Assembly (NCBI GenBank): GCA_937888775.1
Contig: CALAQT010000321.1
Span: 1-64,000, forward strand
DNA from: an uncultured Actinomycetes bacterium
GTDB lineage: Bacteria; Actinomycetota; Thermoleophilia; Solirubrobacterales; Solirubrobacteraceae
Direction of reading: 5' to 3'
DNA: 64,000 nucleotides
Shown here piece after piece: positions 17,755 to 26,603 of this stretch (the first letter of the stretch is position 1; the number at the start of each line of letters is the position of its first letter). The notes beneath the pieces are model-generated. The model saw nothing but the letters and a program-made list of their open reading frames with translations. It searched no databases and was not told the DNA's origin. A program made the translations under genes and the position numbers.

Positions 17755-18687
17755 CCGGCCGACTGCGATCGCCATGGCAGACTCGTCCTCGACGAGAAAG
17801 CCGGTGCTTCCGTGCACCACCAGTTCCCGGGCCGCACCTTCGGGGAAGGCGATCACCGGGGTTCCGCACGCGAGCGCCTCGACCATCACCATGCCGAACG
17901 GCTCGTCCCAGCGGATCGGCATCAGCAGCGCGCGCGCGTTTGCGAACACCGAGCGCTTGGCAGCGCCTGTGACCTCACCGATGAAGCGCACACGGTCACC
18001 ATCCACGTGCGGAGCGATCTCCCGGTCAAAGAACGCCTGGTGCCCGGGCTGGATCACACCCGCCAGCACGAGCGGCACGCCGGCCGCCCGGGCGGCGGCG
18101 ATCGCCCGATGCGGGCCCTTCTCCGGGGTGATCCGTCCGATCCACAGGAGGTAGTCCTGCTTGCGCTCCTGCAGCGGCCACGCACTCAGGTCGATCGGGT
18201 TCGGAATCGTTTCGATCGGTCCAAGGCCTGGCGGCGCCGAAGCTAGTTGCGCAAGGCTGATTCCGACGAGCGCGGCCTTTTGTCCATGATGGGCGTAGAA
18301 GGCCGCGGTGCTCGCCGTGAACTGCCCGTGCAAGGTGTGCACAATGGGCGTATCGAGCCGCGCCGCCATCGCGAGCGCGGTGAAGCCGCAGTGGTCGTGG
18401 ACAACGTCGAAGCGAGCATCCGGGGCGGCAGCATCGATCTCGTCGAACGCTCGTGCGACGTGATCGACCTCGTACAGAGAACGCTCGATCTCATCTGGAT
18501 GGCACTCGCCGAGAAGCGTCGACACTCGGGCGCCGGACGTCGATCCCGGCGCACAGAACAGCGTCACCTCGTGGCCTCGGCGGACGAGGGCCTCCGTGAG
18601 CACACTGACGACCGACTCCACGCCACCGTAGCCGGGCGGCGGAACCGAGATCCACGGCGGCGCCAGCATGGCCACGCGCAGCGGCAA
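17617..18687 (-). CDS. GT4 family glycosyltransferase
   Basis: The protein has a two-domain GT-B fold. The N-terminal half carries PPPGYGGVESVV (acceptor-side glycine loop) and HDHCGFTALAMA. The C-terminal half carries GRITPEKGPHRAI and the donor-binding EPFGMVMVEALACGTPVIA region with paired glutamates. Such enzymes transfer a sugar from a nucleotide sugar, retaining configuration. The frame is open to 18903, but typical family members begin just before VAMLAPPW, so I chose the TTG at 18687. ATGs at 18756 and 18903 would add poorly structured residues. Its 3' end overlaps the convergent propeller gene by 138 bases. Confidence 0.85.
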   Translation of the reverse strand: MPLRVAMLAPPWISVPPPGYGGVESVVSVLTEALVRRGHEVTLFCAPGSTSGARVSTLLGECHPDEIERSLYEVDHVARAFDEIDAAAPDARFDVVHDHCGFTALAMAARLDTPIVHTLHGQFTASTAAFYAHHGQKAALVGISLAQLASAPPGLGPIETIPNPIDLSAWPLQERKQDYLLWIGRITPEKGPHRAIAAARAAGVPLVLAGVIQPGHQAFFDREIAPHVDGDRVRFIGEVTGAAKRSVFANARALLMPIRWDEPFGMVMVEALACGTPVIAFPEGAARELVVHGSTGFLVEDESAMAIAVGRLSRIEPRACRTWVYENCHIDVVVAAYERTYRTVAQQIAVRAVAHA

Positions 18688-19229
18688 TATGGATGGCTCG
18701 AATGGCAATCGCGTGACCGGCCGCGTCGGCTTAGCGCCTGACGACGGGCGACGCATCGCCGCGGCGAGTCCTTCGGGCACGAGATCCACGGACGCTCCTG
18801 GCGAGCCTCTCAAGGATGGCGCCCGCGGGGCCGAGAGGTCAAAAGGACCATGCGAACGCACTATCGTCGCGCCCTGCTCACGGCGGACGACGGATTCCTT
18901 CACCTTACCAGCCGCCGGCTCGGGTCAGTGCCCGTGGAGCGCTCGGACGCCGCAGCGGATAGCGCCTTTCGCTGACCCGAGCTGTTGCGGTTGGGTCATT
19001 GTGTTGACGGACCCGGGAGAAGCGCTAGAGTCACTTTGGCGCTGGCGTGCCGCCTTTGGTGGCGCTGGTGTGCTCTTTGATGATGGGTACGCACCGGGTC
19101 GAGTAGATCCGGATCGGCTCGTCGGACCGAGCCTCCACGGAGAGTGGATGGTCAAATGAGCCGAATTTCGCTGCGATCCTGTGGATCTACGCTGGCCCGA
19201 TCGCTTGGCTGGGCCGGACGTGATACGCA
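18688..19229. other. Intergenic region between glycosyltransferase and histidine kinase genes
   Basis: No gene is supported here. The left part may still encode extra N-terminal residues of the glycosyltransferase if it starts at 18756 or 18903. The rest holds one promoter-like element (19004-19031), an imperfect GGCGCTGG(C/T)GTG duplication just downstream (about 19040-19072) and a small GGCTCG/CGAGCC hairpin near 19117-19134. Confidence 0.5.
19004..19031 (+). promoter_or_regulatory. Promoter-like element upstream of the histidine kinase
   Basis: TTGACG (19004-19009), a 16-base spacer and TAGAGT (19026-19031) resemble a housekeeping-sigma promoter. It would leave a leader of nearly 200 bases before the kinase GTG, so it may serve an unseen short transcript instead. 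Confidence 0.35.
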
Positions 19230-21092
19230 GTGAGCACGGTGCACACCAATCGGACCGATAGACGCAAACACGTCGATCTGACCGCGGATCAAGGCGGTCC
19301 AGCGCCAGCGCCAGGAGAAAGACGAGAGCGTGCGGCGGGTTTACGCCCCTTGCCGACCAGCCCGAGCGAGGCGCCGATGGACGGGGTGTCGCGCGGAGTC
19401 CTGCGTGTCGCTCACAGCGTCCTCGAGAACCTGGACGTCGAGGTCGTCCTCGAGCGAGTGATCGGGTCAGCGCGTGATCTGACCGGTGCGCGGTATGCGG
19501 CGCTTGGCGTGCTGGATGAGTCACGCACGCAACTGGCGCGGTTCCTGACGTCGGGTACCGATGACGCCGGGCGGCAGATGATCGGGGCGTTGCCGACCGG
19601 TCGTGGCGTGCTCGGGGAGCTGATTACCGATCCCGTGCCGTTGCGGCTGGCTGACGTGGGTAGCCATCCTCGTTCTTACGGTTTTCCGGCCGGCCATCAC
19701 CCGATGCACTCGTTTCTGGGGGTTCCGCTTCTGGTGGCCGGCGTGCCATTCGGAAACCTGTATCTGACCGAAAAGCAAGACGGGGGGCCGTTTACCAAGG
19801 ATGACGAGCAGGCAGCCGTCCTGCTGGCGGACTTCGCCGGGGTGGCGATCGACCACGCGCGGCGCTACACCGGCTCTGAGCAGCGGTGCGGGGAGCTTCA
19901 GCGCACGGTCACGGCGCTAGATGCGACGATCCAGATCGCTCGGGCGTTGGGAGGGCAGACCGACCTCGGGGCAATTCTGCAGCTGGTGGCCAAACGCGGC
20001 CGCGCGCTGGTTTCGGCGCGGGCGCTGGTGATCGAGCTTCAAACTGGCGATGAGCTGGTGGTAGCGGCGGGCGCGGGCGAGCTGCCTCGAGGGTTGGTTG
20101 GCCAGCGGGTCGGCCTGGAGGGCACCGTGGCCGGCGCAGCGTTGCGCTCACGTCAGTCTCAGCGTCTGGCCGACGAGCTCAACCGTGCGCGCTTTGACCA
20201 ACACGGGCTCGGGCATCTCGGCCTTCACGCCAAAGACGGACTCGTCGTCCCGCTGATATTTCGTACCGAGTTCTACGGTGTGCTCGTGGCTGTCGACCAG
20301 CTCGAGAGCGGCGCCTTCAACGGCGAGCATCAACGCCTGCTGGAGGCGTTTGCGGCGAGCGCAGCCACGGCGGTCGCGACGGCACGTTCGGCGGCCGACG
20401 AGCGTCGAGCCCAGCGCTTGGCGGCGGCTGAGGCAGAACGCACCCGTTGGGCGCGTGAACTGCACGACGAGACGCTGCAGAACCTCGGCAGCCTGCGTTT
20501 GGTCTTGGCGGCGGCGCACCGGGTCGGGGAACCCGAGGCGATGGCCGCGGCGGTACGCCACGGGATCGAGCAGTTGGAGTCCGATATCGCCGACCTTCGT
20601 GCGCTGATCACCGACCTGCGACCGGCGGCGCTTGACCAGCTGGGGGCCGAGGCGGCGGTCAGGGCGCTGGCACACCGGGTGGCCCGCGCCGACGTCGAGG
20701 TGGATGTGAGCGTCGACCTGGCCTGGGAGCAGGGACGCGCCACCGAGCGCCACACGCCGGAGCTCGAGGTCGCGATCTATCGCATGGTCCAGGAAGCGCT
20801 GACCAATGCGACTAAACACGGTCGCGCCCAGCGCGCAATCGTGGAGATTATCGAGGATCAGGGCACCGTGAGCGTGACCGTCCGTGACGACGGCGACGGG
20901 TTTGACACCGCGACCAAGAGCGACGGTTTCGGCCTGGTAGGCATGCACGAGCGCGTTCTGCTGCTCGACGGGACGCTCGACATCGAGTCCGCTCCCGGTC
21001 AGGGAGCGACGGTCGCCGCGACGTTTCCCGCCTGCCGTCGTGAATCCGGCACGCGTTCGCACGCCGCATTCGCTCGCAGCGCCTCCCGCTAG
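19230..21092 (+). CDS. Two-GAF sensor histidine kinase of DevS/DosT type (orphan)
   Basis: The 620-residue protein has two GAF domains (about residues 66-212 and 235-388), a HisKA_3 dimerisation helix with phospho-acceptor His412 in the ELHDETLQNL motif, and a C-terminal ATPase with EALTNATKHG (N box), DDGDGFD (G1) and GFGLVGMHERV (G2). The GAF-A segment GFPAGHHPMHSFLGVPL looks like the region of mycobacterial DevS/DosT that carries the haem-ligand histidine, so redox or gas sensing is plausible. No response regulator lies in the window. A GTG at 19230 starts the longest form; an ATG at 19377 is an alternative nearer the first GAF. Confidence 0.88.
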   Translation: MSTVHTNRTDRRKHVDLTADQGGPAPAPGERRERAAGLRPLPTSPSEAPMDGVSRGVLRVAHSVLENLDVEVVLERVIGSARDLTGARYAALGVLDESRTQLARFLTSGTDDAGRQMIGALPTGRGVLGELITDPVPLRLADVGSHPRSYGFPAGHHPMHSFLGVPLLVAGVPFGNLYLTEKQDGGPFTKDDEQAAVLLADFAGVAIDHARRYTGSEQRCGELQRTVTALDATIQIARALGGQTDLGAILQLVAKRGRALVSARALVIELQTGDELVVAAGAGELPRGLVGQRVGLEGTVAGAALRSRQSQRLADELNRARFDQHGLGHLGLHAKDGLVVPLIFRTEFYGVLVAVDQLESGAFNGEHQRLLEAFAASAATAVATARSAADERRAQRLAAAEAERTRWARELHDETLQNLGSLRLVLAAAHRVGEPEAMAAAVRHGIEQLESDIADLRALITDLRPAALDQLGAEAAVRALAHRVARADVEVDVSVDLAWEQGRATERHTPELEVAIYRMVQEALTNATKHGRAQRAIVEIIEDQGTVSVTVRDDGDGFDTATKSDGFGLVGMHERVLLLDGTLDIESAPGQGATVAATFPACRRESGTRSHAAFARSASR

Positions 21093-21331
21093 CCGACCTC
21101 GCGAACGCATCTCCAAGCGGTGGGCTGATCAGAGCTGAGCACTCGCCCACCGGCAAATGACGACTAACGCGCCCGTGTCCGTGCCCCACCGCGGCGTCGC
21201 CGCCGACCGTCACCGGCACTGACGCGCACGGATCCGGAGACCGAGCGCACCGGTTAGGCGATCCCCAGCCTCGGGTTGGGTGGGTTTCCAGCGGGCCGAG
21301 CCTCCAGCACGGCTCCACCCAGACACAAATA
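21093..21331. other. Intergenic stretch downstream of the histidine kinase
   Basis: I see no coding gene here. The only distinct signals between the kinase and the first SQR gene are the repeats and promoter listed separately from 21332 onward. Confidence 0.5.
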
Positions 21332-21404
21332 TACGGTTGTGCAGTTGACATCCGCCAGGGGTGTGATACGTTCTTCTCATATCTACTACCGTACAGTTGT
21401 GTAG
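21332..21404 (+). repeat. Two 13-base direct repeats flanking the SQR promoter, candidate operators
   Basis: TACGGTTGTGCAG at 21332-21344 and TACAGTTGTGTAG at 21392-21404 match at 11 of 13 positions and are exactly 60 bases apart. One lies against the -35 box and the other between the -10 box and the start codon, positions typical for a repressor binding two sites. No regulator gene is visible nearby. Confidence 0.45.
21345..21372 (+). promoter_or_regulatory. Promoter of the sulfur/thiol cluster
   Basis: A perfect TTGACA (21345-21350) is followed after 16 bases by TACGTT (21367-21372). The SQR ATG lies about 50 bases downstream with AGAGGG ahead of it. This is the best housekeeping-type promoter in the window. 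Confidence 0.6.
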
Positions 21405-21421
21405 CCGTAGAAAGAGGGACT

Positions 21422-22645
21422 ATGTCCAGCCGCAAACGAGTCGTGATCTTGGGTTCGAGCTTTGCCGGTCTGACCGCGGCGCTGGAGACGCGCAAGCTGG
21501 TCGGAGACCGTCACGAGATCGTGGTGCTTGATCCGCGGGCTGATTTCACGTTCATCCCGTCCCTGATCTGGCTGCCGTTCGGCCTCAGGGACGCCGAGAA
21601 TGTGACCTTCCCGCTCGCGCCTATGTATGCGAAGAAGGGGATCCGGTTCATAAACGAGGCCGCTGCGAAGATCGACCCAGTCGGCCACACGGTGACTACG
21701 TCGACGGGTAGGGAGATGTCCTACGACCGCCTGTTCGTCGGCACCGGACCGCGGCTGGCGTTCGAGAAGGTCCCCGGCCTTGGCCCGCACGACGGCTACA
21801 CGCAGTCGGTGTGCAACCTCGATCACGCGCTACTCGCCCGCCGAGCGTGGGAGCGGTTCCTTCAGAACCCGGGCCCGGTCGTGATCGGCACCGCTCAGGG
21901 CGGCTCCTGCTTCGGCGCTTCCTACGAGTTTCTGTTCAACGTCAAGCACCGGATCAAGAAAGCCGGGCTGCAGAACGTGGCTCCGGTGACCTTCGTCACC
22001 GCCGAACCGTTCCTCGGTCATTTCGGCCTCGGCGGAGTTGGCTCCTCCCAGCGGATGGTGGAGCGGTTCTTTGATCGGCTCGGGATCGAGGGCATCACCA
22101 ACAACGTGATCACCGAGGTCCGCGACGGCCGGATCGAGCTCGAGTCGGGCCGGACGCTGCCGTTCGCCTATTCGATGATCGTCCCGCCGTTCACGGGCGT
22201 CGACGCCGTCAAGGAGGCCGACGGGCTGGCGAACCCGATGGGGTTCATTCCCGTCAACGATCACTATCGCCATCCCGAGTACGAGGACGTCTATGCGGCC
22301 GGGGTCGCGATCGCAATCGCCCCACCGGCGCCGACGCCGGTGCCCGCGGGCGTGCCGAAGACCGCGCAGATGACCGAGGTGATGGCCAAGGTCGCCGCCC
22401 GCAACATCGCCGCCGACATTGACGGCAGCGACCGCGACACGCTGGCGCTCGAGGACCTCGCGGCGATCTGCATCCTCGACGCCGGCAACAACGGCGTGAT
22501 CTTCAAAGCCAGCCACGTCCTCGGCAACGGCAACGGCCACGCCGCCAAAGCGCACATCATGGCCGGCCCACAGGCCCACTGGGCCAAGCTCGCGTTCGAA
22601 CGCGTCTACCTGGAGTCGCGCAAACGGGGCGCGCTCGTCCTCTAA
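21422..22645 (+). CDS. sqr: Sulfide:quinone oxidoreductase, three-cysteine type
   Basis: The 407-residue flavoprotein has an N-terminal FAD dinucleotide motif (VVILGSSFAGLTAA), a second GxG region and cysteines at 131 (SVCNLDHA), 163 (GGSCFGASYEF) and 350 (AAICILDAG). These correspond in order to the three catalytic cysteines of classical SQR, which oxidise sulfide to sulfane sulfur or polysulfide at the membrane and reduce quinone. The C-terminal part (AHWAKLAFERVYL) fits the membrane-attachment helices. It is the first gene of the cluster, behind a strong promoter with paired repeats. Enzymes of the related flavocytochrome c type are less likely because of the three-cysteine pattern. Confidence 0.85.
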   Translation: MSSRKRVVILGSSFAGLTAALETRKLVGDRHEIVVLDPRADFTFIPSLIWLPFGLRDAENVTFPLAPMYAKKGIRFINEAAAKIDPVGHTVTTSTGREMSYDRLFVGTGPRLAFEKVPGLGPHDGYTQSVCNLDHALLARRAWERFLQNPGPVVIGTAQGGSCFGASYEFLFNVKHRIKKAGLQNVAPVTFVTAEPFLGHFGLGGVGSSQRMVERFFDRLGIEGITNNVITEVRDGRIELESGRTLPFAYSMIVPPFTGVDAVKEADGLANPMGFIPVNDHYRHPEYEDVYAAGVAIAIAPPAPTPVPAGVPKTAQMTEVMAKVAARNIAADIDGSDRDTLALEDLAAICILDAGNNGVIFKASHVLGNGNGHAAKAHIMAGPQAHWAKLAFERVYLESRKRGALVL

Positions 22646-22677
22646 CCCTTCCCTTCGGCCCCGCAAAGGACCCCACC

Positions 22678-23031
22678 ATGACCGCCACGATCCAACACCT
22701 GACCGACGACACGTTCGCTGACGCGGTCGCCGAGGGCATCACCGTGATCGACTTCTGGGCCGGATGGTGCGGCCCGTGCCGTGCGTTGGCCCCGCAATTC
22801 GAAAAGGCCGCCGAGCTGCGCCCGCAGTACCGCTTCGCCAAGGTCGACGTCGACGCCCAGCCGGCCGTCGGAGGCCGCTACGCCATCCGCTCGATCCCCA
22901 CCCTGCTGGTGCTCCGCGACGGCCAGCCCGTCGCGGCCCAAGCCGGCGTGATGAGCGCCGACCAGCTCACCCAAGCCCTCGACCGCATCGCTGCCACACC
23001 GGCCCAGGCGATCGAGGAGGTGGCGGTCTGA
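22678..23031 (+). CDS. trxA: Thioredoxin
   Basis: The 117-residue protein has the thioredoxin fold with the redox pair Cys31-Gly-Pro-Cys34 in WAGWCGPC and the cis-proline loop SIPTLLVLRDG. It reduces disulfides or persulfides in the cytoplasm. It follows the SQR gene by 32 bases with AAGGA before the ATG, and its TGA overlaps the ATG of the MMPL transporter by one base. Given the neighbours, release of sulfane sulfur or reduction of protein persulfides is a reasonable role, but that is inference. Confidence 0.93.
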   Translation: MTATIQHLTDDTFADAVAEGITVIDFWAGWCGPCRALAPQFEKAAELRPQYRFAKVDVDAQPAVGGRYAIRSIPTLLVLRDGQPVAAQAGVMSADQLTQALDRIAATPAQAIEEVAV

Positions 23032-25199
23032 TGGCGATACTCGAACCTCAGCCGATGTTGGGCGCAGATCGCGCCCCGGAGGAGTACCCGCACGCGGCCA
23101 ACGTCGGACCGATCGGCCGGCTGGGGCGCTATACCGCGACCCATTTCCGGGTCGTGCTCGCGGCCTGGGTGCTGATCGCCCTCGTGCTGGGCTTCTTCGC
23201 CCCGAAAGTGGAGACTGCGCTGTCGGGCGCGGGCTGGGAGACGACCGGGTCTCAGTCCGTGCAGGCCCGCCAGTTGATCAACAAGGACTTCCAAGGGCTG
23301 TCGAGCTATGCCCTGATGACGGTCGTCTACTCGCCGACCCGTACGGTCAACGACCCGGCGTTCAAACGCGTGCTGGCCAACGTGGAGCGCAGCCTGCGTA
23401 GCGACGGCGCTGTCAGGAGCGTGGTGGCGCCGGCACCGGGGATCTCGATCTCCCGTGACGGGCACACCGCGATCGTCCAAGCGGGCGCCGCACGCAGCTC
23501 CAATGGGATGGTCAAGGCCGCCGATAGCATCAAGGTCCAGCTCGCCAAGCTCTCAACCTCCGGCGTGCAGGTGCACCTGACCGGCGCGTCGGGCATGTGG
23601 TCTGATTTCAACGCCGCCAACCGCTCGGCGATGCTGAAGTCAGAGGTGATCTCGTGGCCGGTGACGCTGGGGATCCTGCTGCTCGCCTTTGGCTCGCTCG
23701 TCGCCGCCGGGCTGCCGCTGATGCTGACGATGGTCGGTTTGGCGTCCGCCGCCGGCATGCTTTACCTCGGCACCCAGATCACGCCGATCTCGATCTGGGC
23801 GATGAACTTCGCGCTGATGTTCGCGCTGGCGCTCGGGATCGACTACGCGCTGTTCATCGTTCACCGCTTCCGCGGCGCGCTGTTCGGCCACCGGCTCTCA
23901 CCCGCGCAGGCAACGGCGGTCGCGATGGACACCGCCGGCAAGGCCGTCCTGTTCAGCGGCGTGACGGTGCTGATCTCCCTATCGGCCGTGATGCTCGTCC
24001 CCAGCCCGGCGTTTCGCTCGATGAGCCTCGGGATCATGCTCGCCGTGATCTTCGTGCTCGCCGCGACGCTGACGCTGCTGCCGGCGGTGCTGGCCAGGAT
24101 CGGACCCAAGGTCGACAACCTGTCGCTGCCGTGGGCCCATTCGGGTGAACATCACTCCCCCCGCTTTCAGGCCTGGGGGGAGCGGCTGTGGCGCCAGCCC
24201 GTCCGCTGGGGCGTCGTCGCGCTGGCGATCCTGGCCGGCCTGGCCATCCCCGTCACCCAGCTGAAGACCTCGATGCCCTCGATCAAGGTGGTCCCCACCA
24301 CCGACTCCTCCTACATCGGCTACCAGCAGGTCCAGGCCGCGTTCGGACCCGGCGCCACCGGACCGCTGCAGATCATCACGCGGGCCGCCAGCGCGAGGGC
24401 AGCCGCGCAGATCACGCAGCATGACGGGGGCGTGGCGGCAGTGATGCCGACCCAGGCCAGCGGCGGCTACGCGCTGATCACCGCGATCCCTAAGCAAGAC
24501 CCCTCCAATCAGGCCGTCGGGCAGACGATCGACCGGCTCCGCGCCGAACTCCCGGCCGGCTCGCTGATCGGCGGCGCGGTGGCCGAGAACCACGACCTCC
24601 AAAACGCGCTGTCGGCCAAGACGCCGCTGGTGATCGGCGTGGTCATGGGCCTCGGATTCCTGCTGTTGCTGATCGCGCTGCAAGCCCCGCTGCTCGCGGC
24701 CGTCGGCGTGCTCACCAACCTGCTGGCCACCGGCGCTGCGTTCGGCGTCGCCAAATGGGTGTTCCAGGACGGAGCGCTACATTCGCTGCTCGGATTCCAG
24801 CCCCAGGGATTCCTCGACGCCTGGGGGCCGGTGTTCTTCTTCGCGATGATCTTCGCGATCTCGATGGACTACACCGTGTTCCTGCTCTCCAGCGCCAAGG
24901 AGCACTGGGACCGCACCCATGACCCGCGCGCGGCGATGATCGGCGGCGTCGCGCACTCCGGACGGGTGATCTTCGCCGCCGGCGCGGTGATGGTCGCGGT
25001 GTTCTTCACCTTCGCGCTCTCCGGACCATTGCCACCCAAGGAGATGGGCGTCATCCTCGGCGTCGCCGTGCTGCTCGACGCCGCACTGGTCCGGCTGCTG
25101 CTTCTGCCGGTGCTGCTGCGGCTGATGGGCCGCTCAGCCTGGTACCTGCCGGCGTGGGCGCGCCGCGTACTTCCCAACGTCACCTTCGGACACTCATGA
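23031..25199 (+). CDS. MMPL/RND-family membrane transporter
   Basis: The 722-residue protein has twelve predicted membrane segments in two halves, each preceded by a large extracytoplasmic loop. The family's conserved membrane motifs are visible: GIDYALFIVHRFRG in the first half and SMDYTVFLLSSAKE in the second. MMPL proteins use the proton gradient to export lipids, siderophores or other hydrophobic compounds. The ATG at 23031 overlaps the thioredoxin stop, so the two are translationally coupled, which is unusual for this family. The frame extends upstream through the thioredoxin gene, but that part is an out-of-frame shadow. The substrate is unknown. Confidence 0.9.
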   Translation: MAILEPQPMLGADRAPEEYPHAANVGPIGRLGRYTATHFRVVLAAWVLIALVLGFFAPKVETALSGAGWETTGSQSVQARQLINKDFQGLSSYALMTVVYSPTRTVNDPAFKRVLANVERSLRSDGAVRSVVAPAPGISISRDGHTAIVQAGAARSSNGMVKAADSIKVQLAKLSTSGVQVHLTGASGMWSDFNAANRSAMLKSEVISWPVTLGILLLAFGSLVAAGLPLMLTMVGLASAAGMLYLGTQITPISIWAMNFALMFALALGIDYALFIVHRFRGALFGHRLSPAQATAVAMDTAGKAVLFSGVTVLISLSAVMLVPSPAFRSMSLGIMLAVIFVLAATLTLLPAVLARIGPKVDNLSLPWAHSGEHHSPRFQAWGERLWRQPVRWGVVALAILAGLAIPVTQLKTSMPSIKVVPTTDSSYIGYQQVQAAFGPGATGPLQIITRAASARAAAQITQHDGGVAAVMPTQASGGYALITAIPKQDPSNQAVGQTIDRLRAELPAGSLIGGAVAENHDLQNALSAKTPLVIGVVMGLGFLLLLIALQAPLLAAVGVLTNLLATGAAFGVAKWVFQDGALHSLLGFQPQGFLDAWGPVFFFAMIFAISMDYTVFLLSSAKEHWDRTHDPRAAMIGGVAHSGRVIFAAGAVMVAVFFTFALSGPLPPKEMGVILGVAVLLDAALVRLLLLPVLLRLMGRSAWYLPAWARRVLPNVTFGHS

Positions 25200-25209
25200 G
25201 CAGGAGGCA

Positions 25210-25551
25210 ATGATCACGTCGACACAGCTCGAGCTCTACCAGACCGAATGGTGCCCCGCATCACACCGGGTGCGCCAGCGCCTGACCGAGCTCGACCTCA
25301 CCTACACCATCCATCAGGTCCAGGTCCGCGGCGAGGACCGCACCGCGCTCCGGGAGCAGACCGGCGAGACCTCGATCCCCGTGCTCGTCGCCGACGGCCA
25401 ACTCGTCCGCGGCGAGGCCGCGATCATCAGCCACCTCGACTCGCACTTCCTTGAACCGCCCGAGGCGGAGGAGCACCGCGCCAAGGCGACGATGGCACGA
25501 CAAAAGCAACTGGAGAGAGAATGCCCACCACTCACCGCAGCTACAGCCTGA
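25210..25551 (+). CDS. Glutaredoxin-like protein with a single active-site cysteine
   Basis: The 113-residue protein has a glutaredoxin/GST N-terminal thioredoxin fold: LELYQTEWCPASHRVR with Cys15 and Ser18 in place of the second cysteine, then TSIPVLVADGQLVRGEAAI (cis-proline and glutathione-type binding loop). A monothiol form fits reduction of mixed disulfides or persulfides. GGAGG precedes the ATG, 10 bases after the MMPL stop. The 3' end overlaps the DUF302 gene by 31 bases in another frame. Actinobacteria usually lack glutathione, so the partner thiol may be mycothiol or another compound. Confidence 0.8.
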   Translation: MITSTQLELYQTEWCPASHRVRQRLTELDLTYTIHQVQVRGEDRTALREQTGETSIPVLVADGQLVRGEAAIISHLDSHFLEPPEAEEHRAKATMARQKQLERECPPLTAATA

Positions 25552-25928
25552 CCACCACCACCGAGCTCAGCTTCGACGACGCCGTCACTCGCGTCCGACA
25601 AGAGCTGGTCCAGGAAGGGTTCGGCGTCCTGTCAGAGATCGACGTCCAGGCCACGCTCAAAGCCAAGCTCGGAGTCGACGGCGAGCCGTACCTGATCCTC
25701 GGCGCCTGCAATCCAGCCCTCGCCCACGCCGCGCTTGAAGCCGAGCCGGAGCTCGGCGTTCTGCTGCCGTGCAACGTGGTCATCTACGCGCAGCAGGGTC
25801 AGACTCACATCGCCGCGGTCGATGCCGAGCAGATGCTCTCGATCGTCGACAACGACCAGCTCGGGCCGACCGCCGCCGAGGTGAGCCGCCGCCTCGCAGC
25901 CGTCGTCGAGCGCGCTGGACACGGCTAG
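25521..25928 (+). CDS. DUF302 family protein
   Basis: The 135-residue product matches DUF302: an N-terminal FDDAVTRVRQELVQEGFGVLSEIDVQATLKAK-type helix-strand segment, the central YLILGACNPALAHAAL and the LLPCNVVIY strand with conserved cysteines. The family is of unknown function and is often found with metal or sulfur genes. AGAGAG precedes the ATG, and the start lies inside the previous gene, which suggests coupling. The two conserved cysteines (in GACNP and LPCNV) could bind metal or persulfide. That is speculation. Confidence 0.85.
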   Translation: MPTTHRSYSLTTTTELSFDDAVTRVRQELVQEGFGVLSEIDVQATLKAKLGVDGEPYLILGACNPALAHAALEAEPELGVLLPCNVVIYAQQGQTHIAAVDAEQMLSIVDNDQLGPTAAEVSRRLAAVVERAGHG

Positions 25929-25939
25929 GCTCCGGGCGG

Positions 25940-26542
25940 ATGGACAGCGAGGATTGGGATCAGCGCTACGCCGGTCGCGAGCTCGTGTGGACGAGCGAAG
26001 CCAACCGCTTCCTCGTGCAGGAGGCGGCGACCCTCGCTCCGGCCCGAGCGCTAGACCTCGCGTGTGGGGAGGGCCGCAACGCAGTCTGGCTGGCCGAGCG
26101 AGGCTGGCAGGTGACCGGCGTGGACTTCTCCACCGTCGGCGTGGCGAAAGCGCAGCGGCTCGCGGATGCCCGCGGGGTCACGGTGGAGTGGGTGACAGCA
26201 AACGTCCTTGACCACCGGCCCAAGCCGGCGGCATTCGAGCTCGTGATCATCTTCTACCTGCAGGTGCCCGCGACGCAGCGGACGCCGATCGTTCGCAGCG
26301 CCGCTGGAGCGGTCGCACCGGGCGGCACCTTCCTGCTGGTCGCCCACGACGCCAGCAATATCGCCGCAGGTTACGGCGGACCGCAGGATCCCGCCGTGCT
26401 GTACGCCGCGCAGGACATCGTCACCGACCTGGACGGGACGGGCCTACAGATCGAGCGGTCAGATCGAGTGCAGCGACCCGTCGAGACCTCCGAAGGATCT
26501 CGGATGGCACTCGACGCCCTTGTGCGCGCACGTCGTAGTTAG
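25940..26542 (+). CDS. Class I SAM-dependent methyltransferase
   Basis: The 200-residue product starts MDSEDWDQRY and has the SAM-binding motif I ALDLACGEGRNAVWLAERG, the acidic end of strand 2 (VTGVDFS) and motif IV FELVIIFYLQVP. The length and WDxRY/F start resemble TehB/thiopurine-type small-molecule methyltransferases that act on chalcogens, thiols or metalloids. Within a sulfur cluster a thiol or sulfide methyltransferase is plausible but unproven. It lies 11 bases after DUF302. The longer open frame upstream is a shadow of DUF302. Confidence 0.82.
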   Translation: MDSEDWDQRYAGRELVWTSEANRFLVQEAATLAPARALDLACGEGRNAVWLAERGWQVTGVDFSTVGVAKAQRLADARGVTVEWVTANVLDHRPKPAAFELVIIFYLQVPATQRTPIVRSAAGAVAPGGTFLLVAHDASNIAAGYGGPQDPAVLYAAQDIVTDLDGTGLQIERSDRVQRPVETSEGSRMALDALVRARRS

Positions 26543-26603
26543 CGGCATCGCAGTGAGGAATTGTCCGGATGATCTCAGCGATAGCCCGTAGCACGATAGG
26601 AAT

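Noticed and set aside
21415..21427. DosR-box-like GGGACTATGTCC at the SQR start codon
   Set aside because: It covers the ribosome-binding site and start codon, lacks the flanking consensus, and no second copy was found upstream of the Usp genes.
22764..23030. N-terminal extension of the MMPL transporter
   Set aside because: It is the thioredoxin gene read in another frame; the coupled ATG at 23031 is the sensible start.
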